Assembly (NCBI GenBank): GCA_964631265.1
Contig: CAZVWW010000073.1
Coordinates: 1 to 11,705, forward strand
Direction: 5' to 3'
From: CAZVWW01 sp964631265
GTDB taxonomy: Bacteria > Thermotogota > Thermotogae > MWEM01
Length of the DNA: 11,705 nucleotides
In this document: one piece after another, positions 1-7,583 of the stretch
How positions within the stretch are numbered: position 1 is the stretch's first letter
How the letters are laid out: the number at the start of each line of letters is the position of its first letter
Position numbers and translations under genes: made by a program
The notes under the pieces: model-generated
The model's input: the letters and a program-made list of their open reading frames with translations, nothing else
Databases searched by the model: none
Told to the model about the DNA's origin: nothing

Positions 1-115
1 ATAAAGGTAAATACATGTCTACATCATTTTCCCAGTCGATAGCTGCTGTTACTGAACTTAAACTCAATAATATAAATACAAATATAAAACTTAAAACATA
101 ATTTACTTTTTTCAT
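1..115 (-). CDS. Secreted protein with signal peptide, 3' part beyond window
   Basis: Only the first 38 codons are visible; the gene runs off the left edge. It begins MKKVNYVLSFIFVFILLSLS and continues SSVTAAIDWENDVDMYLPL. That is a short basic n-region, a hydrophobic h-region of about 16 residues and a small-residue region (SSVTAA), so a Sec signal peptide with cleavage near residues 24-25 is likely. The mature end (AIDWEND) resembles the SIDYD start of the two secreted proteins encoded upstream, which suggests a related family of surface proteins. The ATG shares ATGA with the stop of the preceding gene, and AGGTG lies 7 bases upstream, so translation is probably coupled. Function is unknown; a surface or virion-envelope role is inferred from context. 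Confidence 0.8.
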   Translation of the reverse strand, partial: MKKVNYVLSFIFVFILLSLSSVTAAIDWENDVDMYLPL

Positions 116-1530
116 AACCAAACACCTATTAATTTCAATAATATTGGTAATGTCAAACTTCCCATTACTATAACCAAATAAGGACTCTTAGTCCAATAAC
201 CAATTAAACTTAACAATACTAACCATGAAATTATTAATAAACTATTTCTTAAAAAATTTAACCAAAACTGAGTTTTATTAACTTCGTATTGATCTAATTT
301 TATATAAAAATTTTGGTTAGTTTCGTTTTCTATTTTTATATTAACAATATCAACTGAATATTTAAATTCGTCGTTTTGAGGATAATAAAATTCTTGATCC
401 CAAGAGTAACTAGTACTTAAACTTCTAGCACTTATAAGATTAACTGAATAATTTCCTTCTTCATATAACTTAACAGTTCCTGAATTGTCAACAAAAGAAC
501 CCCAAAAACTTAATTCAGTATCAACATCTTCAGAACTAGTAATTCCCATAATATTATCTACCCACGAAAAATCTAATAACTGATCCATAGAACTGTCAAG
601 TTCGCTTGTAAAACCGTTGTCTATTGGTTGTAAATAAATATAATTATAATTAGAAAAATAATCATCAGATATGTTATTAATGTCTTTAAAATCAAATGTA
701 ACATTAAAAGATTCTCTAAACTTAATTTCTCCTGGAATTCTTTGTTGTAAATCAGTAGGGGTTTCATCGTGGAAACTTATCATATAATCTAAATCTTGAT
801 AAACTGGTGTTTGTTCATCTTCAAAATAATAAGAACTATTATAAATATTATCTTTTACACCTAAATACATAACACCACCTAAAGTACAATCGTTACATCG
901 AAACCCCATATAGTCAGTATGGTTAATGTATTTAGATTCAGCGCTTACATACTCACAAAAAGTTTCTAAACCGTCAGATTGAATATTTCTTTCTATACTA
1001 CTAAACCATGTTATGTTGTCAGTTTCGTTTGTGGTTCCAACTAAAAACTCTACATTTCTTAATTTATTATTGGTGTCAACATTGATACATACAAGATTAG
1101 TTTTAGGCTCCAAAGTGTGGTTATAATGATAAGTTTTCATTGTATAATAATTATCATTAGTTATGGTTAGTTGATTATAATTATCTCTATCGGTTTTGTT
1201 ATAATTAAATTTTTCTGGACTATCAATTAAAGAACCATATAAATCAAACATAAAATCTTGTTCATAATCGCTTGATATTGTAACATCAAAATAATATTCA
1301 TCTTCTTCAGTTCCATTATTAATATCTAAATACTGATAAGTGTTTTCATATACCATAGCAACTTGACTTTCGTTTGTAAAATTACCATATAAAGAAATAG
1401 TTGTTGGTGTGTTTAAATCTTCATAAAAGTCATAATAAACTTTATAACCGTCATAATCAATTGAACTTACTACATTAACATTTATTATAAAAATAAAAAT
1501 TAATAAAATTAAATAAAAAACTTTTGTCAT
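112..1530 (-). CDS. Secreted surface protein with two C-terminal TM segments
   Basis: 472 aa, family not recognised. Residues 1-24 form a signal peptide whose core, LIFIFIINVNVVSSIDYD, is identical to that of the 1135-aa protein down to the DNA. The ectodomain (about 25-425) is acidic, rich in Asn, Asp and Tyr, and holds about fourteen N-x-S/T sequons, fitting an N-glycosylated archaeal surface protein. It has few cysteines, including a CNDC pair. Two hydrophobic helices (about 431-446 and 451-470) close the protein, with WTKSP as the turn, so the C-terminus probably returns to the outer side. Upstream, GGTGAT and a GGAG about 10 bases from the ATG give a strong archaeal Shine-Dalgarno region. 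The start overlaps the previous stop as ATGA, and the stop overlaps the next start the same way. A spike, envelope or adhesin partner is a reasonable inference; no enzymatic motif is seen. Confidence 0.88.
   Translation of the reverse strand: MTKVFYLILLIFIFIINVNVVSSIDYDGYKVYYDFYEDLNTPTTISLYGNFTNESQVAMVYENTYQYLDINNGTEEDEYYFDVTISSDYEQDFMFDLYGSLIDSPEKFNYNKTDRDNYNQLTITNDNYYTMKTYHYNHTLEPKTNLVCINVDTNNKLRNVEFLVGTTNETDNITWFSSIERNIQSDGLETFCEYVSAESKYINHTDYMGFRCNDCTLGGVMYLGVKDNIYNSSYYFEDEQTPVYQDLDYMISFHDETPTDLQQRIPGEIKFRESFNVTFDFKDINNISDDYFSNYNYIYLQPIDNGFTSELDSSMDQLLDFSWVDNIMGITSSEDVDTELSFWGSFVDNSGTVKLYEEGNYSVNLISARSLSTSYSWDQEFYYPQNDEFKYSVDIVNIKIENETNQNFYIKLDQYEVNKTQFWLNFLRNSLLIISWLVLLSLIGYWTKSPYLVIVMGSLTLPILLKLIGVWL
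1450..1503. repeat. 54-bp perfect direct repeat, copy 1 (signal-peptide segment)
   Basis: These 54 bases recur exactly at 5284-5337. They encode LIFIFIINVNVVSSIDYD, the signal-peptide core and first mature residues, in the same frame in both genes. The flanking codons differ at once on both sides. Perfect identity including third positions points to recent duplication or gene conversion rather than ancient common descent. Confidence 0.95.
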
Positions 1531-1706
1531 ATATCACCAACTCCTTTCACTTTTTTAAAAAACACTATTAAAAACGCTGTTATCATAAAAAGGAATATTA
1601 ATACTAAATAAGGGTTTAAAATAGACTTTGTAAATTCTACTGATAATTCAATTAATTTCCCGATTAAATTAGCAGTATCTATAAAAGGGTTATTTGTAAG
1701 ATCCAT
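1527..1706 (-). CDS. Small single-TM membrane protein (59 aa)
   Basis: 59-codon ORF starting MDLTNNPFIDTANLIGKL. An amphipathic N-terminal half (residues 8-28) is followed by one membrane helix (about 31-50, containing YLVLIFLFMITAFLIVFF) and a basic tail KKVKG. The positive-inside rule suggests N-terminus outside, C-terminus inside. Its start overlaps the upstream stop as TAATG and its stop overlaps the downstream start as ATGA, so it fills exactly the space between two genes. That tight fit is the best evidence that it is translated. A GGGGG run lies about 13 bases upstream, too distant for a good Shine-Dalgarno site, so coupling is likely. Family not recognised. The layout (short amphipathic helix, TM, basic end) resembles the 66-aa neighbour, and a small envelope or accessory membrane role is inferred. 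Confidence 0.78.
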   Translation of the reverse strand: MDLTNNPFIDTANLIGKLIELSVEFTKSILNPYLVLIFLFMITAFLIVFFKKVKGVGDI

Positions 1707-1906
1707 TATAAGTGATTAACCCCCTTATATATACCACGGATAAAGGCTGCAACGAAAAACATAGCAAACAAAAATATGAAAAAAGTAAAATTCTGAACGA
1801 AAAATGTAAAAGTAATATCATAGACTCCTTTATGGATCTCCATGATAAAATCAAAGATAGAATAAAATTTTAAATTACTAGCTTCATCAATACTAACCCA
1901 GCCCAT
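1706..1906 (-). CDS. Small single-TM membrane protein (66 aa), first gene of unit
   Basis: 66 aa beginning MGWVSIDEASNLKF, with one long hydrophobic segment (about residues 35-58, FFVQNFTFFIFLFAMFFVAA) and a short basic tail RGIYKG. No signal peptide and no family recognised. It is the first gene after promoter P1: the BRE/TATA core ends 22 bases before the ATG and no Shine-Dalgarno site intervenes, so the mRNA is probably leaderless. Its TAA stop overlaps the next ATG as TAATG. It leads a unit of small membrane protein, small membrane protein, 472-aa secreted protein and a further secreted protein, so it may help assemble or anchor those surface proteins. This role is inference from position only. 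Confidence 0.8.
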   Translation of the reverse strand: MGWVSIDEASNLKFYSIFDFIMEIHKGVYDITFTFFVQNFTFFIFLFAMFFVAAFIRGIYKGVNHL

Positions 1907-1928
1907 ATAATTATATATATATATAATG

Positions 1929-1951
1929 TATTTATATATATTTCGGTATTT
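1929..1951 (-). promoter_or_regulatory. Archaeal promoter P1 (BRE + TATA)
   Basis: On the minus strand this contains CCGAAATATATATAAATA: BRE-like CCGAAA directly followed by a TATA box. The 23-base core including the preceding AAATA is identical to promoters P2 and P3. Identity with P2 continues further upstream (AAAAGAATG, then T or C). The core ends 22 bases before the ATG of the 66-aa gene, so initiation should fall at or very near the ATG, giving a leaderless mRNA. An AT-alternating tract between box and ATG would ease melting. Confidence 0.9.
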
Positions 1952-1959
1952 ACATTCTT

Positions 1960-4900
1960 TTATTTCTTATTTTTGTTTTTTTTATTTTTTTTAAAAAATA
2001 AATTTTTAATAAAAAAATATAAAATCCAAATCAATAACGGTAATAATAAAAAAATCAAAGGTAATATAAAAAGTACAATCAAAATAAAAAACGGGAAATA
2101 AAATTCTTCATTTTTTTGTTGTTCACACTGACTATAATTAAAAGGATATATTTTTTCTTTTATTTTTAACCAAATTTCGTCTTCAGGTTTTATTAATGTA
2201 GAACTACAATTCCCACATTTCCCACCATAATCAACAGAAATTTCTCCAATTAAAGGGTCAATAATATTATTAATACAATTACCACATTCGCCACCATAAT
2301 CAACTTTAGTTTCAAAAACAGGTGATTCAGGATCCAAAACTCCATTAGTACATAAATTAGCTATGGTTAAATTAATATCAGTATTATAATCACAACCATC
2401 AGGTATCCCATCAAGATCTTCATCTTCAGAATCGTCATACCCACAACATAAATCGTCTTGCATAACAACACCATCACCATCATAATCAAATTCTTCGTCA
2501 TCTGTTTTACAAGTTAATTCTGCACTTCCTATAGGACTACAAAACCAAGTCCCTGATTGAAATAATATATTATTTTTTTTACATATTTGAAGGTTTTCTA
2601 AATTGTAATTATAACTTCCACCATCATTATAAAATTCAGGGACTAAGGTTGAATAACTAAAACAATCGTTTTGATCGTAATTTTCTTGTAAGTGATTAAT
2701 ATATCGTTGTTCGTCTTCAAAGATATAATTTTCGTTTATGTTAGAAAAACAGCTATAAACAGTAACTTCTTGTTTAAAATGTTGATGAGGAGTGTTACAA
2801 TAAAACTTATTTTGTGATTGTGTTTCGTAAGGTAACTGAACTTCACAAGTTGTACTATCTCCAAAACAATCAGGTTTTATATTCATATAATTATAACAAT
2901 TACCTTCGCTACAAGAAGAACCTGCCATATCAATCAAACTAGTAGTGTAATCTATATTATCTAAATCTTTGTTATTATTAACATCAAACCATATTTTTTC
3001 ATTGGTAAATTGTTCTGCGGGCAAGTTATTATCAACATCAAAATTATAAGTACATTTATGATAATCATCATTATCAAATTTTCCTGCGTTCTCATTATTA
3101 CTTTCTATATATAATCCAGGATAATCTGATCCTATACCTTCTCCATCAGGTGTTCCTATTTTGTTATCATAATCAAGATTAACATCATCTTTTAACAACC
3201 CATCTCTAACTTCTAAAACAGAATCATAACAATAATCGAACTCATGTGGAACCCCAAATCCAGTATCATAATATTGATATAAACAATATTCTATTACATC
3301 GCCATTAGTTAAATAAAAACTCTCCCCTTCAAAACTTGCTCGTACTGTAGTTGAAGTAAAAGATTGATAATTTTCAAACTCAAAATCTACTACACTTAAC
3401 AAAGTACCTTCATAATCATATAATAAAGGGGTTCCAAAACTCGAAAATAATTCTTTTATTTTAACATCATTATAATATAAGTTTAAACTTGAAGGTAAAA
3501 TATAAAAATCTCCTGCATAATAACTACCTAAATTACTATTAAGATCAAAAGATGGCATATCACAAAATCCAGTATTAATACATCTAGTATTTTCTGGACT
3601 AACTGAATATTCGTTAGGATAATTAACCTTTTCTAATTGTGGTAATATATATTCATCTCCTTCTCCTGTGTTAGGGTTTACACTATTAACTTTAACCGTT
3701 ATATCATCGTTAGGATCTAAATCAAAAGTAGACAAATCAAAAACACAATTATGATCTCTAGTATAATCAGAATTATCTTCCTGAACTATATCACCACTTT
3801 CAGTTTCAATTATACACTGAGTATCACCATAAAAATTACTACTAAAATTAATCTCAAAATTATTAGTAAAAGAATCTATTCTGTTAGGTTTAAAATTAAT
3901 ATATCCCCCCACATTATATTCGCTAGTTTCAATATAATTAATAAAATTAACATCAGTAACAGTTTCAACTTTATCAGACATTGTGTAAAAAACTTTAAGT
4001 TGATCATTTGAAGCTAAATATATTGGATCTATTAGCATTTCGTCACTAACTTTACCATAAAAATTATTAACATAATCATTACTTTCACCATCGAAAACTA
4101 AATTAAACAAAGGATTTATTGTTTCAGAATAAAAACTAGAAGTTGAAGGGTCTAAGATAAAATAATAATAATCCCCTTCAGTTACATAATCTGCTTCTTG
4201 GTTTGTTTCTGCATCCATTACTTTATAATTTTTGTTTGAATTTGGATATGTATCTTTTTTCTCAAAAAAAATACATTCGCAAGGATCTAACCCGTAAGCT
4301 GAACCTGAAACAGAACACCACCTTTCTTCTATTTTGGTTGAATCCCATCTGTATCTATCTCCAGCACTTGATTGAACTAAAAAGTCATTTGCAGAATCAT
4401 CATAACCTAAAACTAAATAATAATAAAAATACCCCTTAAAACTATCATCAGTAGGAAAACCATTTAAACTATTATAACTTTCCCATTCAATTTCTGTTCT
4501 AATAAGTAAAGGACTAGCACTTGTATCATCAAAATAATTGATTAAAAAAGCAGTTGGGTCATCTCCTATTCGAAGACCTTTATATGTATCATCATAATCT
4601 AGTTTTGTAATATCAACAAAATCTGGTTTTAAAGTCTCTCCATTAGTTTTTAGTCCTGATATTGTAGGCATACTTAAACATAATCTATCTCCACCACAAA
4701 ATTCTTCGTTATAACTATCTATAAGATTATCATTTATAACAATATCATCATCATAATATTTATTTAAACCTAAAAAAGAAGTTGGTCCAAACCCTCTTTC
4801 TACTGTTTCTGTAACAATATTTACATAAGGTGTATATAAAGAGTTTTCTGGTGTTAATTCATCAGTCGGATCATTTGTAGAAGGAGTAAAGGTTATTTCA

Positions 4901-5367
4901 TTAGCATATAAAGTTTTAGTGTTATCAATAACAATTTTAGGAGTAGTTTTTACTTCTCTATTAGCGTTTATATCCCAAATGTTCCACATAGCATATAACC
5001 ATCTTTGCCCTGTGAATTCACAAACAAAATCCCAACTATAATAAAAAGGTCTATTATCATAATAATCCCCATTATTGTTTAATGCATTAGATCTATATAT
5101 TATATTTATATCTATAGATTCTGTATCTTCGCAAGTGTAAGATATAGTAGCTCCTGTGTGAAAAACTTGCTCGGTTGTTATACTGGGAGAAACTGCGTTA
5201 TAACAATCGCCCAAATCTGGATCAGAAAAATCAAACTCATAACCATATTCATCACATAAAAAAGTGTCTTCAACTTCAAAGTTGTCATAATCAATTGAAC
5301 TTACTACATTAACATTTATTATAAAAATAAAAATTAAAATAATAATATAGGACTTAAGTCTGTTCAT
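1960..5367 (-). CDS. Giant secreted, C-terminally anchored surface protein (spike/adhesin candidate)
   Basis: 1135 aa. Signal peptide at residues 1-24, whose core is shared exactly with the 472-aa protein. A large acidic Tyr/Asn/Asp-rich ectodomain with scattered cysteines follows, with no recognised catalytic domain. Near the C-terminus there is a thrombospondin type 3/EF-hand-like calcium-binding stretch (about 961-993: DYDGDG, then DEDLDGIPDGCD). Next come two tandem 23-residue-spaced Cys repeats (about 1006-1054), each ending VDYGG(E/K)CGNC, a motif style common on DPANN surface proteins. A hydrophobic anchor (about 1091-1121) and a lysine tail (KKNKKNKNKK) follow, giving type I topology with the body outside. 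It is alone behind promoter P2, with the ATG 19 bases past the core and so probably leaderless. This suggests separate, abundant expression. Likely a virion spike or cell adhesin; S-layer-like or biofilm protein are alternatives. Confidence 0.88.
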   Translation of the reverse strand: MNRLKSYIIILIFIFIINVNVVSSIDYDNFEVEDTFLCDEYGYEFDFSDPDLGDCYNAVSPSITTEQVFHTGATISYTCEDTESIDINIIYRSNALNNNGDYYDNRPFYYSWDFVCEFTGQRWLYAMWNIWDINANREVKTTPKIVIDNTKTLYANEITFTPSTNDPTDELTPENSLYTPYVNIVTETVERGFGPTSFLGLNKYYDDDIVINDNLIDSYNEEFCGGDRLCLSMPTISGLKTNGETLKPDFVDITKLDYDDTYKGLRIGDDPTAFLINYFDDTSASPLLIRTEIEWESYNSLNGFPTDDSFKGYFYYYLVLGYDDSANDFLVQSSAGDRYRWDSTKIEERWCSVSGSAYGLDPCECIFFEKKDTYPNSNKNYKVMDAETNQEADYVTEGDYYYFILDPSTSSFYSETINPLFNLVFDGESNDYVNNFYGKVSDEMLIDPIYLASNDQLKVFYTMSDKVETVTDVNFINYIETSEYNVGGYINFKPNRIDSFTNNFEINFSSNFYGDTQCIIETESGDIVQEDNSDYTRDHNCVFDLSTFDLDPNDDITVKVNSVNPNTGEGDEYILPQLEKVNYPNEYSVSPENTRCINTGFCDMPSFDLNSNLGSYYAGDFYILPSSLNLYYNDVKIKELFSSFGTPLLYDYEGTLLSVVDFEFENYQSFTSTTVRASFEGESFYLTNGDVIEYCLYQYYDTGFGVPHEFDYCYDSVLEVRDGLLKDDVNLDYDNKIGTPDGEGIGSDYPGLYIESNNENAGKFDNDDYHKCTYNFDVDNNLPAEQFTNEKIWFDVNNNKDLDNIDYTTSLIDMAGSSCSEGNCYNYMNIKPDCFGDSTTCEVQLPYETQSQNKFYCNTPHQHFKQEVTVYSCFSNINENYIFEDEQRYINHLQENYDQNDCFSYSTLVPEFYNDGGSYNYNLENLQICKKNNILFQSGTWFCSPIGSAELTCKTDDEEFDYDGDGVVMQDDLCCGYDDSEDEDLDGIPDGCDYNTDINLTIANLCTNGVLDPESPVFETKVDYGGECGNCINNIIDPLIGEISVDYGGKCGNCSSTLIKPEDEIWLKIKEKIYPFNYSQCEQQKNEEFYFPFFILIVLFILPLIFLLLPLLIWILYFFIKNLFFKKNKKNKNKK
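2206..2352 (-). repeat. Tandem Cys-rich repeat pair (DYGGxCGNC)
   Basis: Within the 1135-aa protein, two units follow each other. Each runs Cys-x-Asn, then Asp-Pro, an acidic spacer, VDYGGxCGNC. The last Cys of the first unit is the first Cys of the second. The conserved VDYGG segments lie 69 bases (23 residues) apart, and the DNA still shows near-identity there (ccaccataatcaac on the plus strand at 2222 and 2291). They sit just outside the membrane anchor, probably as a disulfide-braced stalk. Confidence 0.85.
5284..5337. repeat. 54-bp perfect direct repeat, copy 2 (signal-peptide segment)
   Basis: Exact copy of 1450-1503, lying in the signal peptide of the 1135-aa gene in the same reading frame. 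The two genes are otherwise dissimilar in sequence outside this segment. It lies about 50 bases inside promoter P2, whose core is likewise duplicated at P1. Confidence 0.95.
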
Positions 5368-5386
5368 ACCTTATATATATATACAA

Positions 5387-5409
5387 TATTTATATATATT
5401 TCGGTATTT
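5387..5409 (-). promoter_or_regulatory. Archaeal promoter P2 (BRE + TATA)
   Basis: Identical 23-base core to P1 and P3, with CCGAAA joined to TATATATAAATA on the minus strand. It lies in the 50-base gap between the 161-aa gene and the 1135-aa gene and ends 19 bases before the latter's ATG. The expected start site is at the ATG, so the mRNA is probably leaderless. It overlaps no terminator-like oligo-T run, so some read-through from the upstream operon is likely. Confidence 0.9.
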
Positions 5410-5417
5410 GCATTCTT

Positions 5418-5903
5418 TTATCTTTTTATTATTATAGGTTGTTTATTTATATCACGATTAATTAATATACTAGTCTTGTTATATAATATTATATAAAATT
5501 TGTTTGTATTTATTTTTTGTTTTATTAAATTAGTATCGAATTCAGACATTAACCTTTCCATTAAATCATTTTTAAAACTAAACTTTTCTCCTTTTTTATA
5601 CCACATAAAATGTGTTTTGTTTACTAGTATCTTTTTTTTTACATATAAAGGTCTATCTTCTTCTATAGTGTCATAATACTCTTCTATTTTAACACTATTA
5701 ATATTATTGTTTATATCAGGTTTAGTAATATTATTAGTTAATTTTTCTTGATTAAACTTAATATCTTTATTAGTATTAACTTTTTTTATATTAGGTCTTA
5801 TTTTAAAAATATAAAAACTAAACAAAAATAAAATAACACCTATAAATAATACAATCCATAAAACACTTAATTGATAATCAGCTTTTTTATTTATTTTTTT
5901 CAT
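5418..5903 (-). CDS. Bitopic membrane protein, possible class III (pilin-like) signal
   Basis: 161 aa from the chosen start. An ATG twelve bases upstream (5915) also opens the frame, but it overlaps GGAG at 5910-5913, which sits 6 bases before the ATG at 5903, so 5903 is preferred. The N-terminus reads MKKINKKADYQLSVLWIVLF: a basic stretch, KKA|DYQ, then a hydrophobic helix (about 13-33). That resembles archaeal prepilin (FlaK/PibD-type) signals, although the usual Gly/Ala-Gln/Glu context is imperfect. A simple N-terminal anchor is equally possible. The rest (34-161) is Asn/Lys/Ile-rich, with no cysteine or known motif, and would lie outside the cell. It is the last gene of the P3 operon, after two tiny membrane proteins. 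A structural or pseudopilin-like role is conjecture. Confidence 0.8.
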   Translation of the reverse strand: MKKINKKADYQLSVLWIVLFIGVILFLFSFYIFKIRPNIKKVNTNKDIKFNQEKLTNNITKPDINNNINSVKIEEYYDTIEEDRPLYVKKKILVNKTHFMWYKKGEKFSFKNDLMERLMSEFDTNLIKQKINTNKFYIILYNKTSILINRDINKQPIIIKR

Positions 5904-5909
5904 TTTTAA

Positions 5910-5913
5910 CTCC
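5910..5913 (-). promoter_or_regulatory. Shine-Dalgarno GGAG setting the start of the 161-aa gene
   Basis: GGAG lies 6 bases before the ATG at 5903 and physically overlaps the alternative ATG at 5915 (ATGGAG). This favours the shorter protein beginning MKKINKK. Confidence 0.65.
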
Positions 5914-5919
5914 ATAATT

Positions 5920-6066
5920 TCACATAAAGGGCAATTGTTTTATTGCTATTGTAACATAATTTGTTAATCTAGCCTTAAAAAACATAAAAAGTATTATTAT
6001 TAAAGTTATTAATATAACTATTGTTAATATGTTCGATATAACTTTAATTCCAATTTCTTTTAACAT
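5920..6066 (-). CDS. Tiny single-TM membrane protein (48 aa)
   Basis: 48 codons starting MLKEIGIKVISNIL. Residues 9-30 form one very hydrophobic helix (ILTIVILITLIIILFMFF), followed by KARLTNYVTIAIKQLPFM, a basic and possibly amphipathic tail. The ATG overlaps the stop of the 72-aa gene as TAATG, and the stop lies just before the next gene, so the ORF fills an otherwise empty 150-base gap inside a tightly packed operon. That is the main evidence it is real. No family recognised; small virion membrane protein or holin-like are both possible. Confidence 0.72.
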   Translation of the reverse strand: MLKEIGIKVISNILTIVILITLIIILFMFFKARLTNYVTIAIKQLPFM

Positions 6067-6284
6067 TATTGATCAGCCTTATTTTTTATCCATAATTGAA
6101 TATCTCTTGAATAAGAAGCAACAATTAACCCGCTTATTATAAACCACCCAAACATAAACATTTTAGTAGCTATTTCTTGAGATATTAAATAAATCCAACA
6201 CGAAACATAAAAATATAACAAAATGTCTTCAGTAGGTACAAACTCATTTATTCTATTTTTAATTTTTTTTATTATGTTCACCAT
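6066..6284 (-). CDS. Small two-TM membrane protein (72 aa)
   Basis: 72 aa starting MVNIIKKIKNRINEF. A basic N-terminal helix precedes two hydrophobic segments (about 19-36 and 42-58), then a short charged end (SRDIQLWIKNKADQ). Both ends are therefore predicted inside, forming a hairpin. GGAG lies 7 bases before the ATG. The gene overlaps the end of the 113-aa gene by 26 bases, and its TAA overlaps the following ATG. No family recognised. Two-helix hydrophobic proteins of this size are the typical form of major coat proteins in spindle-shaped archaeal viruses and of small membrane proteins in pleomorphic ones, so a virion-component role is a fair hypothesis. Nothing in the sequence proves it. 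Confidence 0.82.
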   Translation of the reverse strand: MVNIIKKIKNRINEFVPTEDILLYFYVSCWIYLISQEIATKMFMFGWFIISGLIVASYSRDIQLWIKNKADQ

Positions 6285-6600
6285 AATATTTCTCCATTCT
6301 ATTTTTAAGTTCTTTTTGAGCTTTTAATCTTTTTCTATAATCTCTACATTTCAAATAATGTTTTGCTATATTACCTTTAAAAGGTTCAATATCAAAATTA
6401 GTTTTTGTATTTTCTCTATAATCTCGTAAAAAAATAATAAATTTAATTTTTTGTTTTAGATTGTGACTATTAACACTATCTAATATATTATATATTCTTA
6501 AAAGTTCATTTTGGAAAAAAACAACTTTATAATTATAACTTTCTTCAGACAAGATAAACTGTCTTTTTTCTAAAAATCCAATTTTATTATTACAAGCCAT
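6259..6600 (-). CDS. Small basic soluble protein downstream of the ATPase
   Basis: 113 aa, family not recognised. No membrane segment or signal peptide. The N-terminal part (MACNNKIGFLEKRQFILSEE) is followed by predicted helices. The C-terminal 35 residues are densely charged (DYRKRLKAQKELKNRMEKYY), likely a basic amphipathic or coiled helix. Its ATG overlaps the ATPase stop as TAATG, with GGTGA about 6 bases upstream, so the two are translationally coupled. It may be a cytoplasmic partner of the ATPase or a nucleic-acid binder; the charge pattern allows either. Confidence 0.82.
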   Translation of the reverse strand: MACNNKIGFLEKRQFILSEESYNYKVVFFQNELLRIYNILDSVNSHNLKQKIKFIIFLRDYRENTKTNFDIEPFKGNIAKHYLKCRDYRKRLKAQKELKNRMEKYYGEHNKKN

Positions 6601-7583
6601 TATATTTCACCTTCAATTATAATCATCTTACACTCTTCTAAAACATATTCAAGTTCTAAAGCGTTTAGGTTAACATTAATTTCTCCTTTATTTATTAACC
6701 TTTGAATTAATATTGTTTGTTGCTTTTTGGAATATTTATAACTTTTACCGCTATCGCTTTTTTCAAATATCTTAGGGTGTTCTTGAACAATATATTCAGC
6801 TACTTTTCTTCTTTGATTGTATCTTCCATCACCACCACCTTCAATTTCTTTCCCAATCCATTGATTTTTCTTAAGATTATATTCTTTTCTGAACTGTTCG
6901 TTTGAATGTAAAGGAATACAACACCAACCTAATAATTTAAATTCGCTCATGCCTTCAGGTGTTTGTTTTATTTTAAATAATAAAGCCCAATTTTCTTTTT
7001 TTTTATAATCATTATGTATTACTTGAAGACCATAAGGTGCATTCCTTGTTTCTAATTTTAGAGGTTGGATCCAAACTTCAGCCTGGTTAAACTTAGCTAT
7101 AATATTGTTTAGATTAGTAAGTTCCATCATTTCAGTCATCGAACCAACTCCACCAGTAGAACTTTTTTCTTCGTCTATTTGCCAAATCTGACCCCATGGT
7201 AAAGTTTTGTCTTTATACATATCTTTCATAGTAGAAATGTATTGTTGTTGGTTAGAACAAACAAATTTAGGATTAAATTTTATTTTTTGTGGTTTAAAAC
7301 CAGAACCATCATTAAAAACATCATGTTTTTTAAGTTCTTTTATTTTGTTTATTCTATTAAAAATATTAGAATACCAAAAACAAATTGTAGACCCAACTTC
7401 AGATTTCCCAGATCTAGTTTCTCCCATAATAGAAATTCTAAAAACTCTTTTTTGTTTAATATATCTTACAATTTCATTTTTAAAAAAACTTGTTACATTT
7501 TTATGAAATTCTGGCAATTCTATAAATTCTGATAAAACTACTCTTTCGTTTTTGCTTAAATTAGGCAATTTAGTTTTAGACAT
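6600..7583 (-). CDS. P-loop ATPase, candidate packaging/assembly motor
   Basis: 327 aa from the ATG at 7583. A GTG three codons earlier (7592) lies inside the AGGTG Shine-Dalgarno site, so it is rejected as the start. Walker A is GETRSGKS (about 54-61) after a hydrophobic strand RISIM. Walker B is IWQIDEE (about 133-139), with two acidic residues. Next come GGVGS and TNLNNIIAKFNQAEVWI, which looks like a sensor strand. The C-terminal 100 residues are basic and may include a winged-helix-like region. The core fits the ASCE class of P-loop ATPases, of HerA/FtsK/A32 or Zot-like general type. At 327 aa it is too short for VirB4 or TraG. It overlaps the 144-aa gene by 8 bases and couples to the 113-aa gene. 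In a cluster of membrane proteins, genome packaging, extrusion or virion assembly is the likely job; the exact family is unsettled. Confidence 0.85.
   Translation of the reverse strand: MSKTKLPNLSKNERVVLSEFIELPEFHKNVTSFFKNEIVRYIKQKRVFRISIMGETRSGKSEVGSTICFWYSNIFNRINKIKELKKHDVFNDGSGFKPQKIKFNPKFVCSNQQQYISTMKDMYKDKTLPWGQIWQIDEEKSSTGGVGSMTEMMELTNLNNIIAKFNQAEVWIQPLKLETRNAPYGLQVIHNDYKKKENWALLFKIKQTPEGMSEFKLLGWCCIPLHSNEQFRKEYNLKKNQWIGKEIEGGGDGRYNQRRKVAEYIVQEHPKIFEKSDSGKSYKYSKKQQTILIQRLINKGEINVNLNALELEYVLEECKMIIIEGEI

Noticed and set aside
1980..2010. A/T-rich inverted run (TTTTTTAAAAAA) near the end of the 1135-aa gene as a terminator
   Set aside because: It lies inside the coding region for the lysine tail. 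The palindrome is a by-product of Phe-Phe-Lys-Lys codons, and no T-run follows the stop.
3751..4439. Plus-strand ORFs of 86 and 78 codons opposite the 1135-aa gene
   Set aside because: They are antisense to a long, well-supported gene, have low-complexity Ile/Asn/Lys content, and lack a promoter or family match.
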